64,000 nucleotides of DNA from Oenanthe sinensis (lineage: Eukaryota; Streptophyta; Magnoliopsida; Apiales; Apiaceae). Made by a program: the position numbers and the translations under genes. Shown in pieces: positions 37,605-49,300 of the stretch. The stretch's first letter is position 1; each line of letters starts with the position of its first letter. The notes beneath the pieces are model-generated. The model saw only the letters and a program-made list of their open reading frames with translations. It had not been told where the DNA came from and ran no database searches. The stretch spans positions 8,019,501 to 8,083,500 of the forward strand of contig CM053795.1 in NCBI GenBank assembly GCA_028671895.1. Direction: 5' to 3'.

Positions 37605-38397
37605 CTTTACTTTTTGGATAATAATAATACTACTACTAGTTGCTCGATGTATACACTAGATATTTGGTCTGCAGCATGAGCATGCATCAAAATTGATTTC
37701 CAACTTTTCTACGAAATTATATTTTTATTTATAAATTATATATTTATATAATTAATATCAAATTTTATTTTATTAAATTTTATTTTAACTTTTACATTTT
37801 AAATTTTCAGACCCCTCCACTAATTTTAATAAATGACCCGTTCAATTCACTCGGACCTTATAATCATTTTTTTTTACTTTGACTTATAACCTTACAAATG
37901 AGTATCTGTTCTAAAGAAATTCTCGGATGAGCCAGATCGAGCCAAAACCTATGACAGAGGATAAACTCTCAACCACTTGGGCCTTACAATCATTTTACTT
38001 TGCCTAAAAAAGGTAAATCATTTTACATTATACATGTGCTCGAAGAATTTACATACATATAGTTTCATTTGTAAAGTATTTTTTATATGAAAAATCAAAT
38101 CGTTAGAGTTTTTCTTAAAAAATTAATCAACATTCGGAGTTTTCAGCTTGGATCCATCGTCCATATAAAGAAATGAAATGATAAACTAAAAAACTGTGAT
38201 GATATATTAAATGACTCGCATAAGATGCACTCCCTGTTCTTCTTTTGAGCAAACTTTTGATATATATAATATAGTACAACAACTTTAACATCAACTTTAA
38301 AGGATGATGTTAACTTTTGATATATATATATATAGTCCTTTTGTAACTGGCCGGGTGCAGTGTGTGTATTCCTTTGGTTGTGCTTGAGATATTATTA
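37605..38397. other. Intergenic between RP1 and GA2ox
   Basis: RP1 promoter side and GA2ox 3' flank. TATATATA near 38321. No gene recognised. Confidence 0.35.
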
Positions 38398-41246
38398 TTA
38401 TAAGATGAACCTTGGAAGTCCGATTTTATAGCCAAATTTCTTAACATCATCCTGGACTTGTTGTCTGAATTCCCTGAAGCTGAAGTGTTTGTACACTGAA
38501 GGCTCCATGCAACTTTGTATCCGAGTTTCGTAAGATGGACATAAAAAATAAGCCGCAGAAAACCTTTCTGCTAGCTTATTTGTAACAACCCTGTGTTCCG
38601 CACTCTTATAAACATCATTGCTCCAGGCCTGCATCATATTCACAGGAATGACAAGGTAAAGAGTGCCATCCCCTAACCTTAATTGGCCTAACTAATACTA
38701 ATACACCTCTGATCTTGGTAATAAATTATCGATGATTAAAGACTAGATGAATCATGCACCTATCAATGGCGCGTTTTGGATTAATTAATTAGCTCGAGTA
38801 CTTACGTACAGGCTTGTTAATTAACCTTTGGTGAATTCTTAAGCATTCAAGCTACTAGCACTGCTTAAAATTAATACATATGACAAGAGCTATTGTACCT
38901 GAAAAAGATCTCCGATATTGATAATCAGAGCTTCCGGATTAGGCTTAACAGCGAACCATTTGCCATCTTTTACTAATTGTAGTCCTCCAATTTGATCCTG
39001 ATGCAAAATTGTGAGAAAGTCACTGTCTGTGTGTGGCATCAATCCTGATATCTCAGATATCGGACATGGTGGATATCGGTTCATTCTAATGTAGCAACTG
39101 CTGGGAACACAGTTTTCTTTAAAGTAACTTGATTCCTGTCCCAAATTCTCAGCCAAGATTTCTGCTAGCTTTTGTGCTAAATCTGATACGGTTGTGGCGA
39201 ACTGTTCCATTGTTGAGCTGGAAATGAAAATATCAATTATACTTATTAAATAGTCAAGATCGATAAATTCAAAACTAGTAGTATTATGAGTATTTATTTA
39301 GCAGCTTCTGACTTTTTCTACTGCCGTATATATAAAAGAGAAACTTAAGACAAAAGTCTTCATGCTCCAAAACCAGAAAGACTTGGGATTCAACCCCACA
39401 GAACTAAACTGACCCGACCCCGTCCGTACTAGGAGAATATTTATCATTAATTGTTTTGTCTTGGGTATATTTTGAATATACGTGCACCTATACAAACCGT
39501 CAAAGATGCCTCCATAATTTTATTTGTTTTGCTAAATACAAATTTTGACTAGTACTCAAAAGAGCGCTTCTCCTACATGCTGTTAAATTACGCTTTTTCT
39601 CAAAATTTGAAAGTGCATGTTAGGATACTAGATTAATTGTTAACTGCTTATTAATATAATTAAGGGAATAGGGTTAATTACCTGAGGCTAGTGATACCAC
39701 CCACGGTTGAAATATTAATCAAAGGTACATGAAAAGCTTCTGACCATGACAACTGGCGGAGGCAAGTAGCTGAAGGAGTTCCCCACCGGTAAGCTCCGGC
39801 AGGGAAAGACATTTCTTTCTCATGAAATGGCTTTTTGAACACATCGACTTGCTCACGTCTCATGTCTTTCAAGATTTCATGTGAAATTCCATGATTAACT
39901 ACTTGAAAAAAGCCCCATTCTTGTGAAGCCTTGGCTATTTGTGCCTTGCATTTTTCTGTATCAGATCCTCCTTGTTTTAACATGCTGAGATCAATCAATG
40001 GAAGCTCACACTCTTCCGCAATCTCTGTCACCGCCGTTTCTTCGACGACATTAATGGATTCTAAATTTATGAGAGCTTTGTATGTTTCTTGAAATGGTGG
40101 TTCGGCTGATAACTTCAAGTCCAGGCTCTGCCAACCATATATATACAAGCTACTTAAGAAGATAATACACTACTACTGATCAATAACGTACTGTTGTTAA
40201 CATGGCCGGCCCTGAGACATTTGAAACCCCAAGCGGAAAAAGAATTGTGTCCAACAACAGTACATAAAAAAATATAAGAAATAGAGCAACACAAAATTGT
40301 CATCAAATACATACGATTTATTATTTTTCAAAAATTATTCTTCTAGCTAAACAGCTAGCAAAATCATTCATAAGTCTCTTATAAACAAGATTTGGAAGCA
40401 TATTCTTTTGAATGGATGTCATGGATAATCCATTCAATCTATCATGTGACATACTTGAACGAAGATAAGACTTGATCAACTTTAATTTCGAAAAACTTCT
40501 TTCCGCAGAAATCACTACTATAACTGGTACATGTAACTGGTATAGTTAACAAAATTCTATAAGCAATTATATCATTAGGATAACATTCTCCTTATTACTT
40601 TCAAATAATTTAACATTTCAATAGCCTTATTAACTTCAATTGTTAAGTACTCCCTCAAAATTCTTAATTCAAGAAACAAAATCTCTCTGGGTGTATACGA
40701 GAAACATCACATGCTTAAGTTTTCAAAAGATTGATGCATGGAGTTTTTAAATTCTACATTTACTTTAATATTTTAAATTAGTGAGTCTTCGTAGCTAGCC
40801 ATGCAACACTTTTATTCACATCTTAAAAATTGCTTTTAAACTTCGTTTGGAAACGACAACCAGTAAAATATAATATAAAATAATGTGAATACAATATAAG
40901 AAACAAATTAAAATTAAATACGGGAAGAAATTACAGTTTCGTCTATAGCTAATATTTAATCTCCATTCTGTTTTTCAAATTAAAGTTTAATTATAAGTAA
41001 AGATTTTAGAACAACAACTAATGTTTCTATAGAATAAACTATATATGTTCAAGAATGAAAATCACTTGCATATATATTATGTGTGTATATAATTTTCATT
41101 ACATTGCTTACAACCAACATAACCATCTCAAACTAAAGAAAGCAAGTGTACGTACGTACATAATCATATATATTCTACAAATATAAATAGGGTTACCTAC
41201 TTACCTGGTAGGGGAAGACCAGAAAGTTTGTAGAGTGATCCGCCAT
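38398..41246 (-). CDS. GA2OX8: Gibberellin 2-beta-dioxygenase, C20-GA class (GA2ox8-like)
   Basis: Four exons: 41246-41205, 40127-39682, 39217-38899, 38628-38398, totalling 1038 bases and 345 residues. A cytosolic 2-oxoglutarate/Fe(II) dioxygenase that inactivates gibberellins. Similarity is to the C20-GA group (Arabidopsis GA2ox7/8): RWGTPSATCLRQLSWSEAFHV, SSCYIRMNRYPPCP and FSFREFRQQVQDDVKKFG. Iron ligands are His225 and Asp227 (PHTDSDF) and His281 (SAEHRVV); Arg291 in ERFS binds 2-oxoglutarate. The first exon codes only 14 residues (MADHSTNFLVFPYQ) and is separated by a 1077-base intron that contains a hAT remnant. All introns are GT-AG. The next gene, RP1, is on the same strand downstream with no obvious functional link. 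Confidence 0.93.
40201..40700 (-). mobile_element. Degenerate Tip100-like hAT transposase remnant in GA2ox intron 1
   Basis: The conceptual - strand translation gives ELRILREYLTIEVNKAIEML, then YRILLTIPVT, then SAERSFSKLKLIKSYLRSSM and LNGLSMTSI, which is the C-terminal dimerisation region of hAT transposases. A short insertion or frameshift separates IPVT from SAERSF. At 40201 the + strand reads CATGGCCGGCCCTGAGACAT, close to the CAGGGCCGGCCCTGAGA terminal repeat of Tip100-type elements. The N-terminal two-thirds and the other terminus are missing. Confidence 0.8.
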
Positions 41247-42438
41247 CAACATTTACTTTTTGTCGAAATGAACTTTCACACGTGTTATTCTGTATGTATA
41301 AATTTATATAGGCCTTCAGGAATATAGAATGACCCTGCCTTGCAAGATATTGCAAGTAAATTTAACTGAGAGAGAGAGTGTGTGTTTTGACGAACCAGGA
41401 AAAGAAACTTGATACAATATAGTATTGAATCACATATGTATATATAGGAATATGTACAGAAAGTATCTAACTGGAGTTGCAGACTGAAAGTAGTAGTCTG
41501 ATTGTAGGGGGTGTTTGGGGGAACTTTTTTTCAGAATAAGTCAACTTATTTTAAGACAAAGTTAGAGATTCCTAACTTTTTTCTGAAAAAAGTTGACTTT
41601 TTTTTGCAACTTATAGAATCTCAAATATACATTAAATACTTGTATAAAAAACATTTATCAAAATATAAAATTTTTACGCGAAAATAAGTCCAAAAGGACT
41701 TATTTTTAAGTCCAGCCAAATAGGCCATGTAACAGATCGACTTAAAGATTGGAGAGAGTGAAAAGTTGTACACTATGGGGGTGTTTGGGAAATTTTTTTT
41801 TCAGAATAAGTCAACTTATTTTAAAATAAAGTTAGAGATTTCTAACTTTTTTCTGAAAAATGTTAACTTTTTTTTGCAACTTATAGAATCTCAAATATAC
41901 ATTAAATACTTGTATAAAAAATATTTATCAAAATATGAAATTTTTACCCGAAAATAAGTCCAAAAAAACTTATTTTAAGGCATGCCAAACATGCCATATA
42001 TCTGCCGATACTCGGAGACTTTTACAGGAAAAGAAGGGTGGTAGGCCCGTATTGGGTTCCATTATTGTAACACTAAACATCTCAATTGAAATCAATGATA
42101 CTTGATAAGATAATTAGATAAATTGCCATTTTATGCATAGATGGATCGATCCCAAATTATGTTAATACTAAGCATGGATAATCAGATTATTATTTATTTT
42201 TATATCGGCACTATTTTATATATTTTTTAAAAATTGTAGTTAAAACTTATTTATTGGCTTCTACATTTTGCTACTATCATTTTATTTGCTTGGCCGCTTG
42301 GGGGTGAGCAGGCCAGCAGGGTGAGATGCCTGGCAGATCTTACAAAATGAAACTCTAGACTATCTTCAAATATATAACACAACATATCTGTTTCTCTTTT
42401 TAAAAGCATGTTTTAAGTATAGAAAATATAAAATATTA
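41247..42438. other. GA2ox upstream region and following spacer
   Basis: Promoter side of GA2ox; a short GAGAGAGAG tract lies near 41370. It includes the 220-bp repeats listed separately. No other gene. Confidence 0.35.
41507..41995. repeat. Two 220-bp direct copies of a MITE-like element
   Basis: 41507-41726 and 41777-41995 are closely similar, each from GGGGGTGTTTGGG to GCCAAATAGGCC/GCCAAACATGCC, with a 50-base spacer. Each copy has roughly inverted ends (GTGTTTGG and CCAAAyA) and an internal CTTATTTT/AAAATAAG inverted pair, typical of short non-autonomous DNA elements. They lie about 260-750 bases upstream of the GA2ox start codon. Confidence 0.8.
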
Positions 42439-42694
42439 CTTTCTTCGTCCTAAATTAATTATTTTATTTGATTTTTTGTGGTCAAATTAACCAAAATTTG
42501 ACTGGAAATTAGATATAGTATATAATTGAAAAAAATTATAAAAAGATATCATCAAAAAATGTATTTAATCTATTTTAAAATGTTTATTTTAGTTTTTCAA
42601 AATAATAAAATAATAATTTTTAATTCTCAGTCAAAATTGAGTCAGATTGACCACAAAAAAGTCAAACAATGCAGTTAATTTAGGACGGAGGGAG
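42439..42694. mobile_element. Stowaway-type MITE
   Basis: The left end CTTTCTTCGTCCTAAATTAA follows TA; the right end GGACGGAGGGAG precedes TA. Subterminal inverted segments TTTTTTGTGGTCAAA / GACCACAAAAAAGTC also pair. 256 bases, no coding capacity. Confidence 0.75.
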
Positions 42695-42704
42695 TACTAA
42701 TTAA

Positions 42705-43069
42705 GACCTCGTTTGGTATTGCTGTTACAGACAGCTACAACAGTTTTTTGCTGAAAAGCTGTCAGAATGGTGTTTGGTAAATTCTAAAAGTTGTTGTCTG
42801 GAAAAACGTTTTTAGTTTAAAAATTATTGTTAGCAAAAGCGTGTCCCTCCATGCTTTTAGAAAAAATTGCTTTCAGCTTTTGCATGAATTAGTTATCAGT
42901 TTCATCATCAAACCTTCTCAAAAATATTATTTTTATATATTATATATCAAAATATGCATAAATCAAAAAAAATTTATCAAATAGTCATCTGATTTTTCTG
43001 ACAGAACTTTTTTCACTAGCATTTTTTCTCACAGCACAACAGTTTTCAACAGCACTCTCAAACGGAGTC
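42705..43069. mobile_element. Tourist (PIF/Harbinger)-type MITE
   Basis: Ends GACCTCGTTTGG and CAAACGGAGTC are imperfect inverted repeats flanked by TAA on both sides (42702-42704 and 43070-43072). AACAG/CTGTT motifs repeat near both ends. 365 bases, no transposase. Only 10 bases separate it from the Stowaway MITE. Confidence 0.75.
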
Positions 43070-43072
43070 TAA

Positions 43073-44309
43073 CCATCTTAGTGATTCTTGCCATAATTTA
43101 ATTATTTTGCATGATGATATTTTTTGTCGTATTGACTGAAATGAAAATTTTTATTTTCTAAACATTACAACTTTCAAAAATCATATATCAAACACCTATT
43201 AATTTTGAAATTATAGAAATAGTTTCTTATTTTTACAAAATTCTAAATGCAAGATTAACCGGAATACAATACTAAACACCGCCTAGCATTCTCATCTTTA
43301 CAGAAAGTGTTGGTTTGAAAAGTGAAGTGTATGATAAAGTTATACCGATAATGGTGGCCATGTTTGGAAAATATAAGTGGTCTATAAATTAGAAATCACA
43401 TACAAATTTTAACTTATAATTAAGTTACGATAAGTCAAATGGATCCATTATATTGTATCGTAAGAGACTGTATATAAATTAACGAGACAGGCCAGTTCAC
43501 CTGGTTATCATTCATCCAAGTTTCTTCGTTCCCGACCTCCCTCCTCCTATCCCATATCGCTAACTATAACCTCAATTCTCATCACAAAAACAAGTCACAT
43601 GCATGCATCAAGTTCACTTGACCAATTACTGTACGGGCAACATTTTCGAAATTGATATTTATTTATACAATATATATACGTTAATTTGTATATTTCGACT
43701 ATCGAATGTCGGCATAGTATGATCAATACCGTGGCGATTGTTGCATCTCATATTTACACCATCTGTTGGACACACATTTAATTAGCCGGTTGAAGGGCTT
43801 CATATCAAATCTCAAGTAATTAAATCTTATCCCTCTTTTATAACTATATATCTTGTCGGGTATATACTCCTCTTTCTCTCTTGGTATGAAATCAAAACAT
43901 TAATGTGTTTTTTTAATAATTAATCAATACTCGTATAGACATTTGTATTTAACAAGATTCAATTACCTCTCTATTTTTGTAAAGGGAGTGAGTAAAAATC
44001 ATTAGAACGAAAATTATTATGGATTGAGAATATAAAATTTTAAATTTTTTAGTTTTGTATAATATTATAATTCAAGAATCAACAAAAATTAACAAGTGAA
44101 CTATGGAGGGATTAACACGGGTCGATTAAGTATTATGGGATCTTAATTTGTTTAGACAAGAATATTTATATGTTTATTTATTTTTATTTATTTAATATAA
44201 ATGTGATATAATTATACATGTACCAAACCAAACAAAACTAGCCAAGGACATATTCCATATCCTGCCATAGTCAGGATTATTTATTACTGATGTCAAATAT
44301 TTGTTATTC

Positions 44310-44356
<47 letters not shown>

Positions 44357-44480
44357 AAAGTTTAGTAGTATTAAAATTAAAATTTATTATTATAAATATT
44401 CTTTTTTTTAAATATATACATATATAAATTTTGCTTTTTGAAATTTTCATGGTGCCATATAACCTGGTATCGAAATATTG
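43073..44480. other. Gene-free stretch with (TA)n
   Basis: AT-rich with a TA microsatellite at 44312-44351. No coding signal recognised. Confidence 0.35.
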
Positions 44481-44488
44481 ACTACAAC

Positions 44489-44790
44489 ACCTACTCTAAA
44501 AAGAGTAGGTAGGATCCTCCCGCTCTAAAAAGAGTAAGGAAGATTTTTCCATAAAACCCCTAATTTAGTGTATAATAAATTTTTAAAGGAAATTGTTCAC
44601 CGGTCACAATTGGATATTAAAATATATTCAATCAACTCATCTGATACTGTTAAAAGAACACATCAACGGCTGAGATTTGGAAAAAAAACATACGCTCTAT
44701 TAAAGAGCGGGTATACGCTCTATAATAGAGTGTATGTCTCTTTTTTTAATTCCAATTCTACGCTTTAAAGCATACGCTCTACTATAGAGC
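44489..44790. repeat. Cluster of short inverted repeats sharing CTCT/AGAG
   Basis: Hairpin-like units: 44489-44510 (9-base arms, ACCTACTCT), a CTCT-AAAA-AGAG unit near 44522, 44693-44709 (CGCTCT arms), 44713-44735 (11-base arms with one G:T pair), GCTTTAAAGC at 44762-44771 and 44776-44790 (GCTCTA arms). Function unknown. Confidence 0.75.
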
Positions 44791-44944
44791 TCTAATAAAT
44801 ACACACCCTTCTCTACCCAGAAACACACTTGTTCATTTATCATACCATTTTTTAGAGATTTATGTGAGCTATTTAAAACCCAATTCAACTTGTCTATTTG
44901 ATTACAAATTTTGTATAAATCTAATATCTATTTCACAACCCAAT

Positions 44945-45143
44945 TGTAACACCCCAATCCCAATTGAAAGTACTACTACTAAGTGCACCAACAAATCATG
45001 ATCTTTTGGGGGCCTGTGGTGGGCTTGTGGATTACCCAAGTTGGTGTATTTGGGCCAGTTTACTTTGCGCCTATTTCGGATTCGGAAGTCGAGACTTGAC
45101 CCGATTTTTTAAAAAGACTCGGGATTTGACCCGGGTTGTCACA
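44945..45143. mobile_element. Short solo LTR with 5-bp target duplication
   Basis: Begins TGTAACACCCC and ends GGTTGTCACA, so it has TG...CA ends with TGT/ACA inverted tips. It is flanked by CCAAT on both sides (44940-44944 and 45144-45148). 199 bases. This is a solo LTR, or LTR-like insertion, left by recombination. Orientation and family are uncertain. Confidence 0.75.
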
Positions 45144-45274
45144 CCAATATACTTTGAGCTATCTATTAACCATTTTTATAAACTTTGAGCTTAGGAGAAG
45201 ATTTGATTTCTTCAAGATTTCAAATTTTGAGTTTGGGATAAAATTCGATTTCTTCAAGATTTCGAAGTTGAAGT

Positions 45275-45685
45275 ATGAGCTTGGTTAAAGCTTTATTAAG
45301 GTTAGCTCTCTTCATTTCTTTTCATTTCATGACTTCTTTCATTTTTTCAAAATTAAAGTCTCCTAATAAGTTTAAAATAGAGATTGAAGATGATGATAAT
45401 GATAAAAAGGCTAGTTCTAAAATAGTAGAGATTATTGATGATGGTGATGATAAAGGAAATGGTGATGATAATGATAATGATGATGATTATGATGTTAATG
45501 ATGATTATGATGATAATTATGATGATGGTGATGATGATTTTTATGTTGTTGATGATGATGATGATATATCACACACACAAAATTGTAAAAAATCAAAAAA
45601 TTCACTCACAAACACACAAAACGTAAAAGATAATGAAAATGTTCTTTTGGATGATTTGAATGATATTTGCCCTTGTGTTGGTTAA
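45275..45685 (+). CDS. Hypothetical Asp/Asn-rich acidic ORF
   Basis: ATG at 45275 and 136 codons. The N-terminus is hydrophobic (LLRLALFISFHFMTSFIF). The middle is a GATGAT-derived run of D, N, Y and G (about residues 60-98), and the C-terminus is polar. The acidic run comes from a GAT trinucleotide repeat, which is also open in the +1 frame, so the frame is weak evidence of a gene. Its stop lies 37 bases from the end of the facing plant mobile domain pseudogene. It could be part of the same degenerate element. I do not recognise a family. Confidence 0.25.
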   Translation: MSLVKALLRLALFISFHFMTSFIFSKLKSPNKFKIEIEDDDNDKKASSKIVEIIDDGDDKGNGDDNDNDDDYDVNDDYDDNYDDGDDDFYVVDDDDDISHTQNCKKSKNSLTNTQNVKDNENVLLDDLNDICPCVG

Positions 45686-45721
45686 TTGTTCGATAGTTTA
45701 GATGAGACGGAATAAACTCAG

Positions 45722-46186
45722 TCAGACGCCACCTCTACCAAAAGCATCTTCTCTTTCTTCAATGAAAAGATCTGGATCCGGCCAAGTGTGTAACCAAGTA
45801 TTCTTGACACCAATTACTTCAAGATTTGTTACCGGTTCTCCTACAACCGGAAGACCCATCAACATGTAGACATCTTCAAAAGTCACTGTCATCTCATCAA
45901 AAGTGAAATGAAATGTGTTAGTTTCTGGCTTCCACTACTCCACTAACGCCGAAATCAAAGCCACATCATTTTGAATAGAGGCCTTAGGATTAGTAAATAT
46001 TCTGAAACCCCATTGTTGTAGAAGATGAACTTGAAATGACTCTAATTTCTATTCCGAAAGCAAAGAAGTACTTTGACGAATTTTGAGAAAATTTCGGTGA
46101 ATCTCATTCCATATAAGGGTGCTAATGTGATTTTTTTGATAGTGAAGCACCGAAGGATCGACAGGGCCACACAAATCATCCGACAT
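45722..46186 (-). pseudogene. Plant mobile domain (PMD, aminotransferase-like) remnant with two in-frame stops
   Basis: On the - strand one frame of 155 codons reads CGPVDPSVLHYQKNHIS, LIWNEIHRNFLKIR, LLQQWGF, ALVE, WKPETNTFHFTFDEMTVT, FEDVYMLMGLPVVGEPV and NTWLHTW. This is the plant mobile domain signature, found in MAIL1/MAIN-like proteins and in transposons. TAG stops interrupt it at 46049-46051 and 45935-45937, and the C-terminal part is missing. PMD proteins derive from or travel with transposable elements, so this is either a TE remnant or a dead MAIN-like gene copy. Confidence 0.75.
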
Positions 46187-46329
46187 ATCTGAAATTAAAG
46201 AACAATTACGTAAGTCTAACAATGTCGATAAACTAACGTCCATATCAAACAAAATCTCCAATAATTCGAAATTAAAACGCAAAACTCCAATAATAATAAT
46301 TTGAAATCTCAAACAAAAATCCAAGAATA

Positions 46330-49300
46330 TGCATAACCAAAAAACTTCGAACTAAAATGACATATATAACCAACAAATTTGAAATTAAACAAACAATATT
46401 CGGAATCTCAACTAAATTACAACCAAATTGCGCAAGACTAACAATATTTACAATCAAAAACTCCAATAATAATATTCACAACCAAATTTCGAAATTCAAA
46501 CAAAAATCCAATAATATCCATAACCAAAAAGTCCAAAAAATATAATTAGTTTTCAACTAAAAAAATTTAAACTTTATACTTATAATCAAAAATATTCGAA
46601 CTAAAACCACATTAATACCAAATTAAAAATATCAAATACTTGACTCCATTTAATTATCCGTATACATGTCCTACTAAATACTGGGTACTCGTAGAGTCAT
46701 AGATGGCCCGGAGGTGATAAGGTACGTAGCCTTTCCGTGTAAGTTGTAACTATGGCATTTATGAGAGACGCGGAACGTGGTTAGAGTTAAAATAACCACT
46801 AAAATTATTAGATTTTAATAAAAAAAATTGATTAGAAGGTCAACGTCTCCTCTAATTAAAAAACAAGTTTTTAATTTTAATTCAGTGATTAATATATATT
46901 CTAATATTTCTAATTTTTGACAATAAATATTTAATAATATTAAGAAGACAAATGTTAAATTCAATCCGTATAATATTATTTCTAATTTGGGGTATCAAAT
47001 TTCTATAATATTATAATTCTAATATTACAGATCAAGTTTAAAGAGTATATTGTGTTAAAGTCTTGTCAACCATTTGATAACAATTTTTTTAAAAAATAAG
47101 TCAACAATATTAAGAAAAGTTTTCAGAAAAATTAATTTACACAATTTTATTTATGGTGAACTTTTTAAGCCAAAATGTTTAAAGAATTTTTTGATTCCGT
47201 TAGTAGTTTTCATAACTAAGCTAAATTAGAGTTGAAATATATCACATATTTTATTCTGCACAAGAGTATGAGATAGAGTGTGTGAGTACCACAAACCTTT
47301 GAATTCAAGTTTAGATGTGATTCTATTAATTTTGTGTTAAGATCTTCATTTTCAAGGTCATGACGAGTATTCAATTTATTTAAATAAAAAAATTGTCTAT
47401 TTAATTAAATTTTTGAATCCCAAACTTTTATAAATTTATGGCTCTGCCACTGATTTATGCAGGTACGTAGTTTTATTAATGTAAGCAGATTTTTGTTCGT
47501 TCTTATTCAATTCTAAGAGAGAGCGAGAGACTGAAAATTTGACGTCGGCAAACTTCTGTTCAAGCAAGATGCTTGGTTGGTAAGATGAATTTTTCGTTAA
47601 ATAGAATAAATTGAAGGACCTAGTTAGTAAAATTTCGTTAAATAGAATAAATTGAAGGACCCAGTTAGTAAAAGTTAGCAAACAGTCCCATTAATGCACA
47701 TGACTCATTGTTACCCAATTAAATTGGTTACTCACTAATCTTGTGTTCCACGGTGATGAATAACCCTAGTTACTGTCGACACCAAGTGGTGTTCGATTGA
47801 GGAAGAAATTAACTCAATATTAAAAAAAAGGAGTCCAAATACCTCCACCACAGTCGTCTCATGAACTCAGTTGTCCTTACTATAGAGATGTTGCAGATCC
47901 ATTCCTTGTTGTGGTATGAAAAATATGATCTTAAAAAGTATGATTTCTAATTAATAAAGTGTTCTCTCATTTGTTTATCGCGTCGGTACTGAGATCGAAA
48001 CCGTCAAAAAATATAAAATATTATCTAAACGTTAATCGTGAGTTCTTATTTTTTTCACTCTATCTCGACAGGTGTGAGCTATACTTTCCCAATCTCAATC
48101 TAGACTCTAAACTGAATTTGTATGTTGTTGTATCTACACTTTTCCTCTATATGTATTATATTTATAATTTATTCATGTGTATGTGTTTTTTCCTAAATTT
48201 TATATTTGATTTGTTAATTTGAATAAAATTGGACATTTATTAACCTAGTTTGGTTTATACTATAATGATTTTTATGGTTGAGATAATATATTTGATTCAT
48301 GTAAGATTTATAGGTTTTGAATTTCAAGTAATCGAGTCTGCTGATTTTTTTGTCTAATTGGTTTGGATAGTTGTTTATTCTATGTTATTGTTGTGTTCTT
48401 ATTTTGATATATGTGTGTTACTATATGTGTATTTATATGTGAGCGATGACATATATTGAGATTTGATTTTAGTATAACAGTGTTTTTATGTCATGAATGA
48501 GTAAACTATATATGGAAAGTCTGTATTAGTTTTATATGTGTATTAGTTTTATATCTGGATTCTCTCTATGGTGGCCATACATGGTGGCTTGTTCTGTACT
48601 CTAGAGGAGTACTTTTGGTCATGATTGATGACGGATTGTAAAATGTGTAGAATTGATGTGTCAGTTTCCATTTTATTTTTTATTTTTAATTTCATTTATG
48701 TTAACTTATTAATAACATTTATTCTTCGATTTTCATTTTTGAATAACTAGTTTTTTAAAAAATATATTAGTATCAAATGCAATATTGGTTGTAAACTTTT
48801 AAAATAAAGTTAATTAGCTTTAAATAAAATCTATATTCTAGTAAATAATGTTTGTTGAGTTTGTAGTTAACCAAAGTGATCTTTTTTGGTTAGAGATCCC
48901 CCTTGGTTAGAGTAATATACAGTAATGTATTATATTAGTTTTAAAAATTATTGGATGATATATACTAAGACAGTTTCTTATTTTATTTTCTCTTTTATTT
49001 TTCAAATATACGGAAAAAGTTATAACTAAAGCGGGGTGGGAAGCAAGTTGAGACATATCAAGGAAGTTGTTAACTGTTTGCTAGTATCTATTGTTGTTAA
49101 AGTTTGGGAATTTCCTCTTCAGAATCTAAGGTTTTATTGTTTAAAAACCTGAAGATATTTTATGTATGTCTTTCGATTAGATTATAAACTTTTATTGAAT
49201 GAAAGAAATTTTTTTGATCAATATTATATTTTTTCTCTTATCATTTATGGAATTATTTCCTCCTAACAAAAAACAACTATCCTTAAGCTATCACTGCTTT

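Noticed and set aside
45435..45626. Met/Ile-rich frame inside the GAT repeat
   Set aside because: It is the +1 reading of a GAT trinucleotide repeat and has no independent support.
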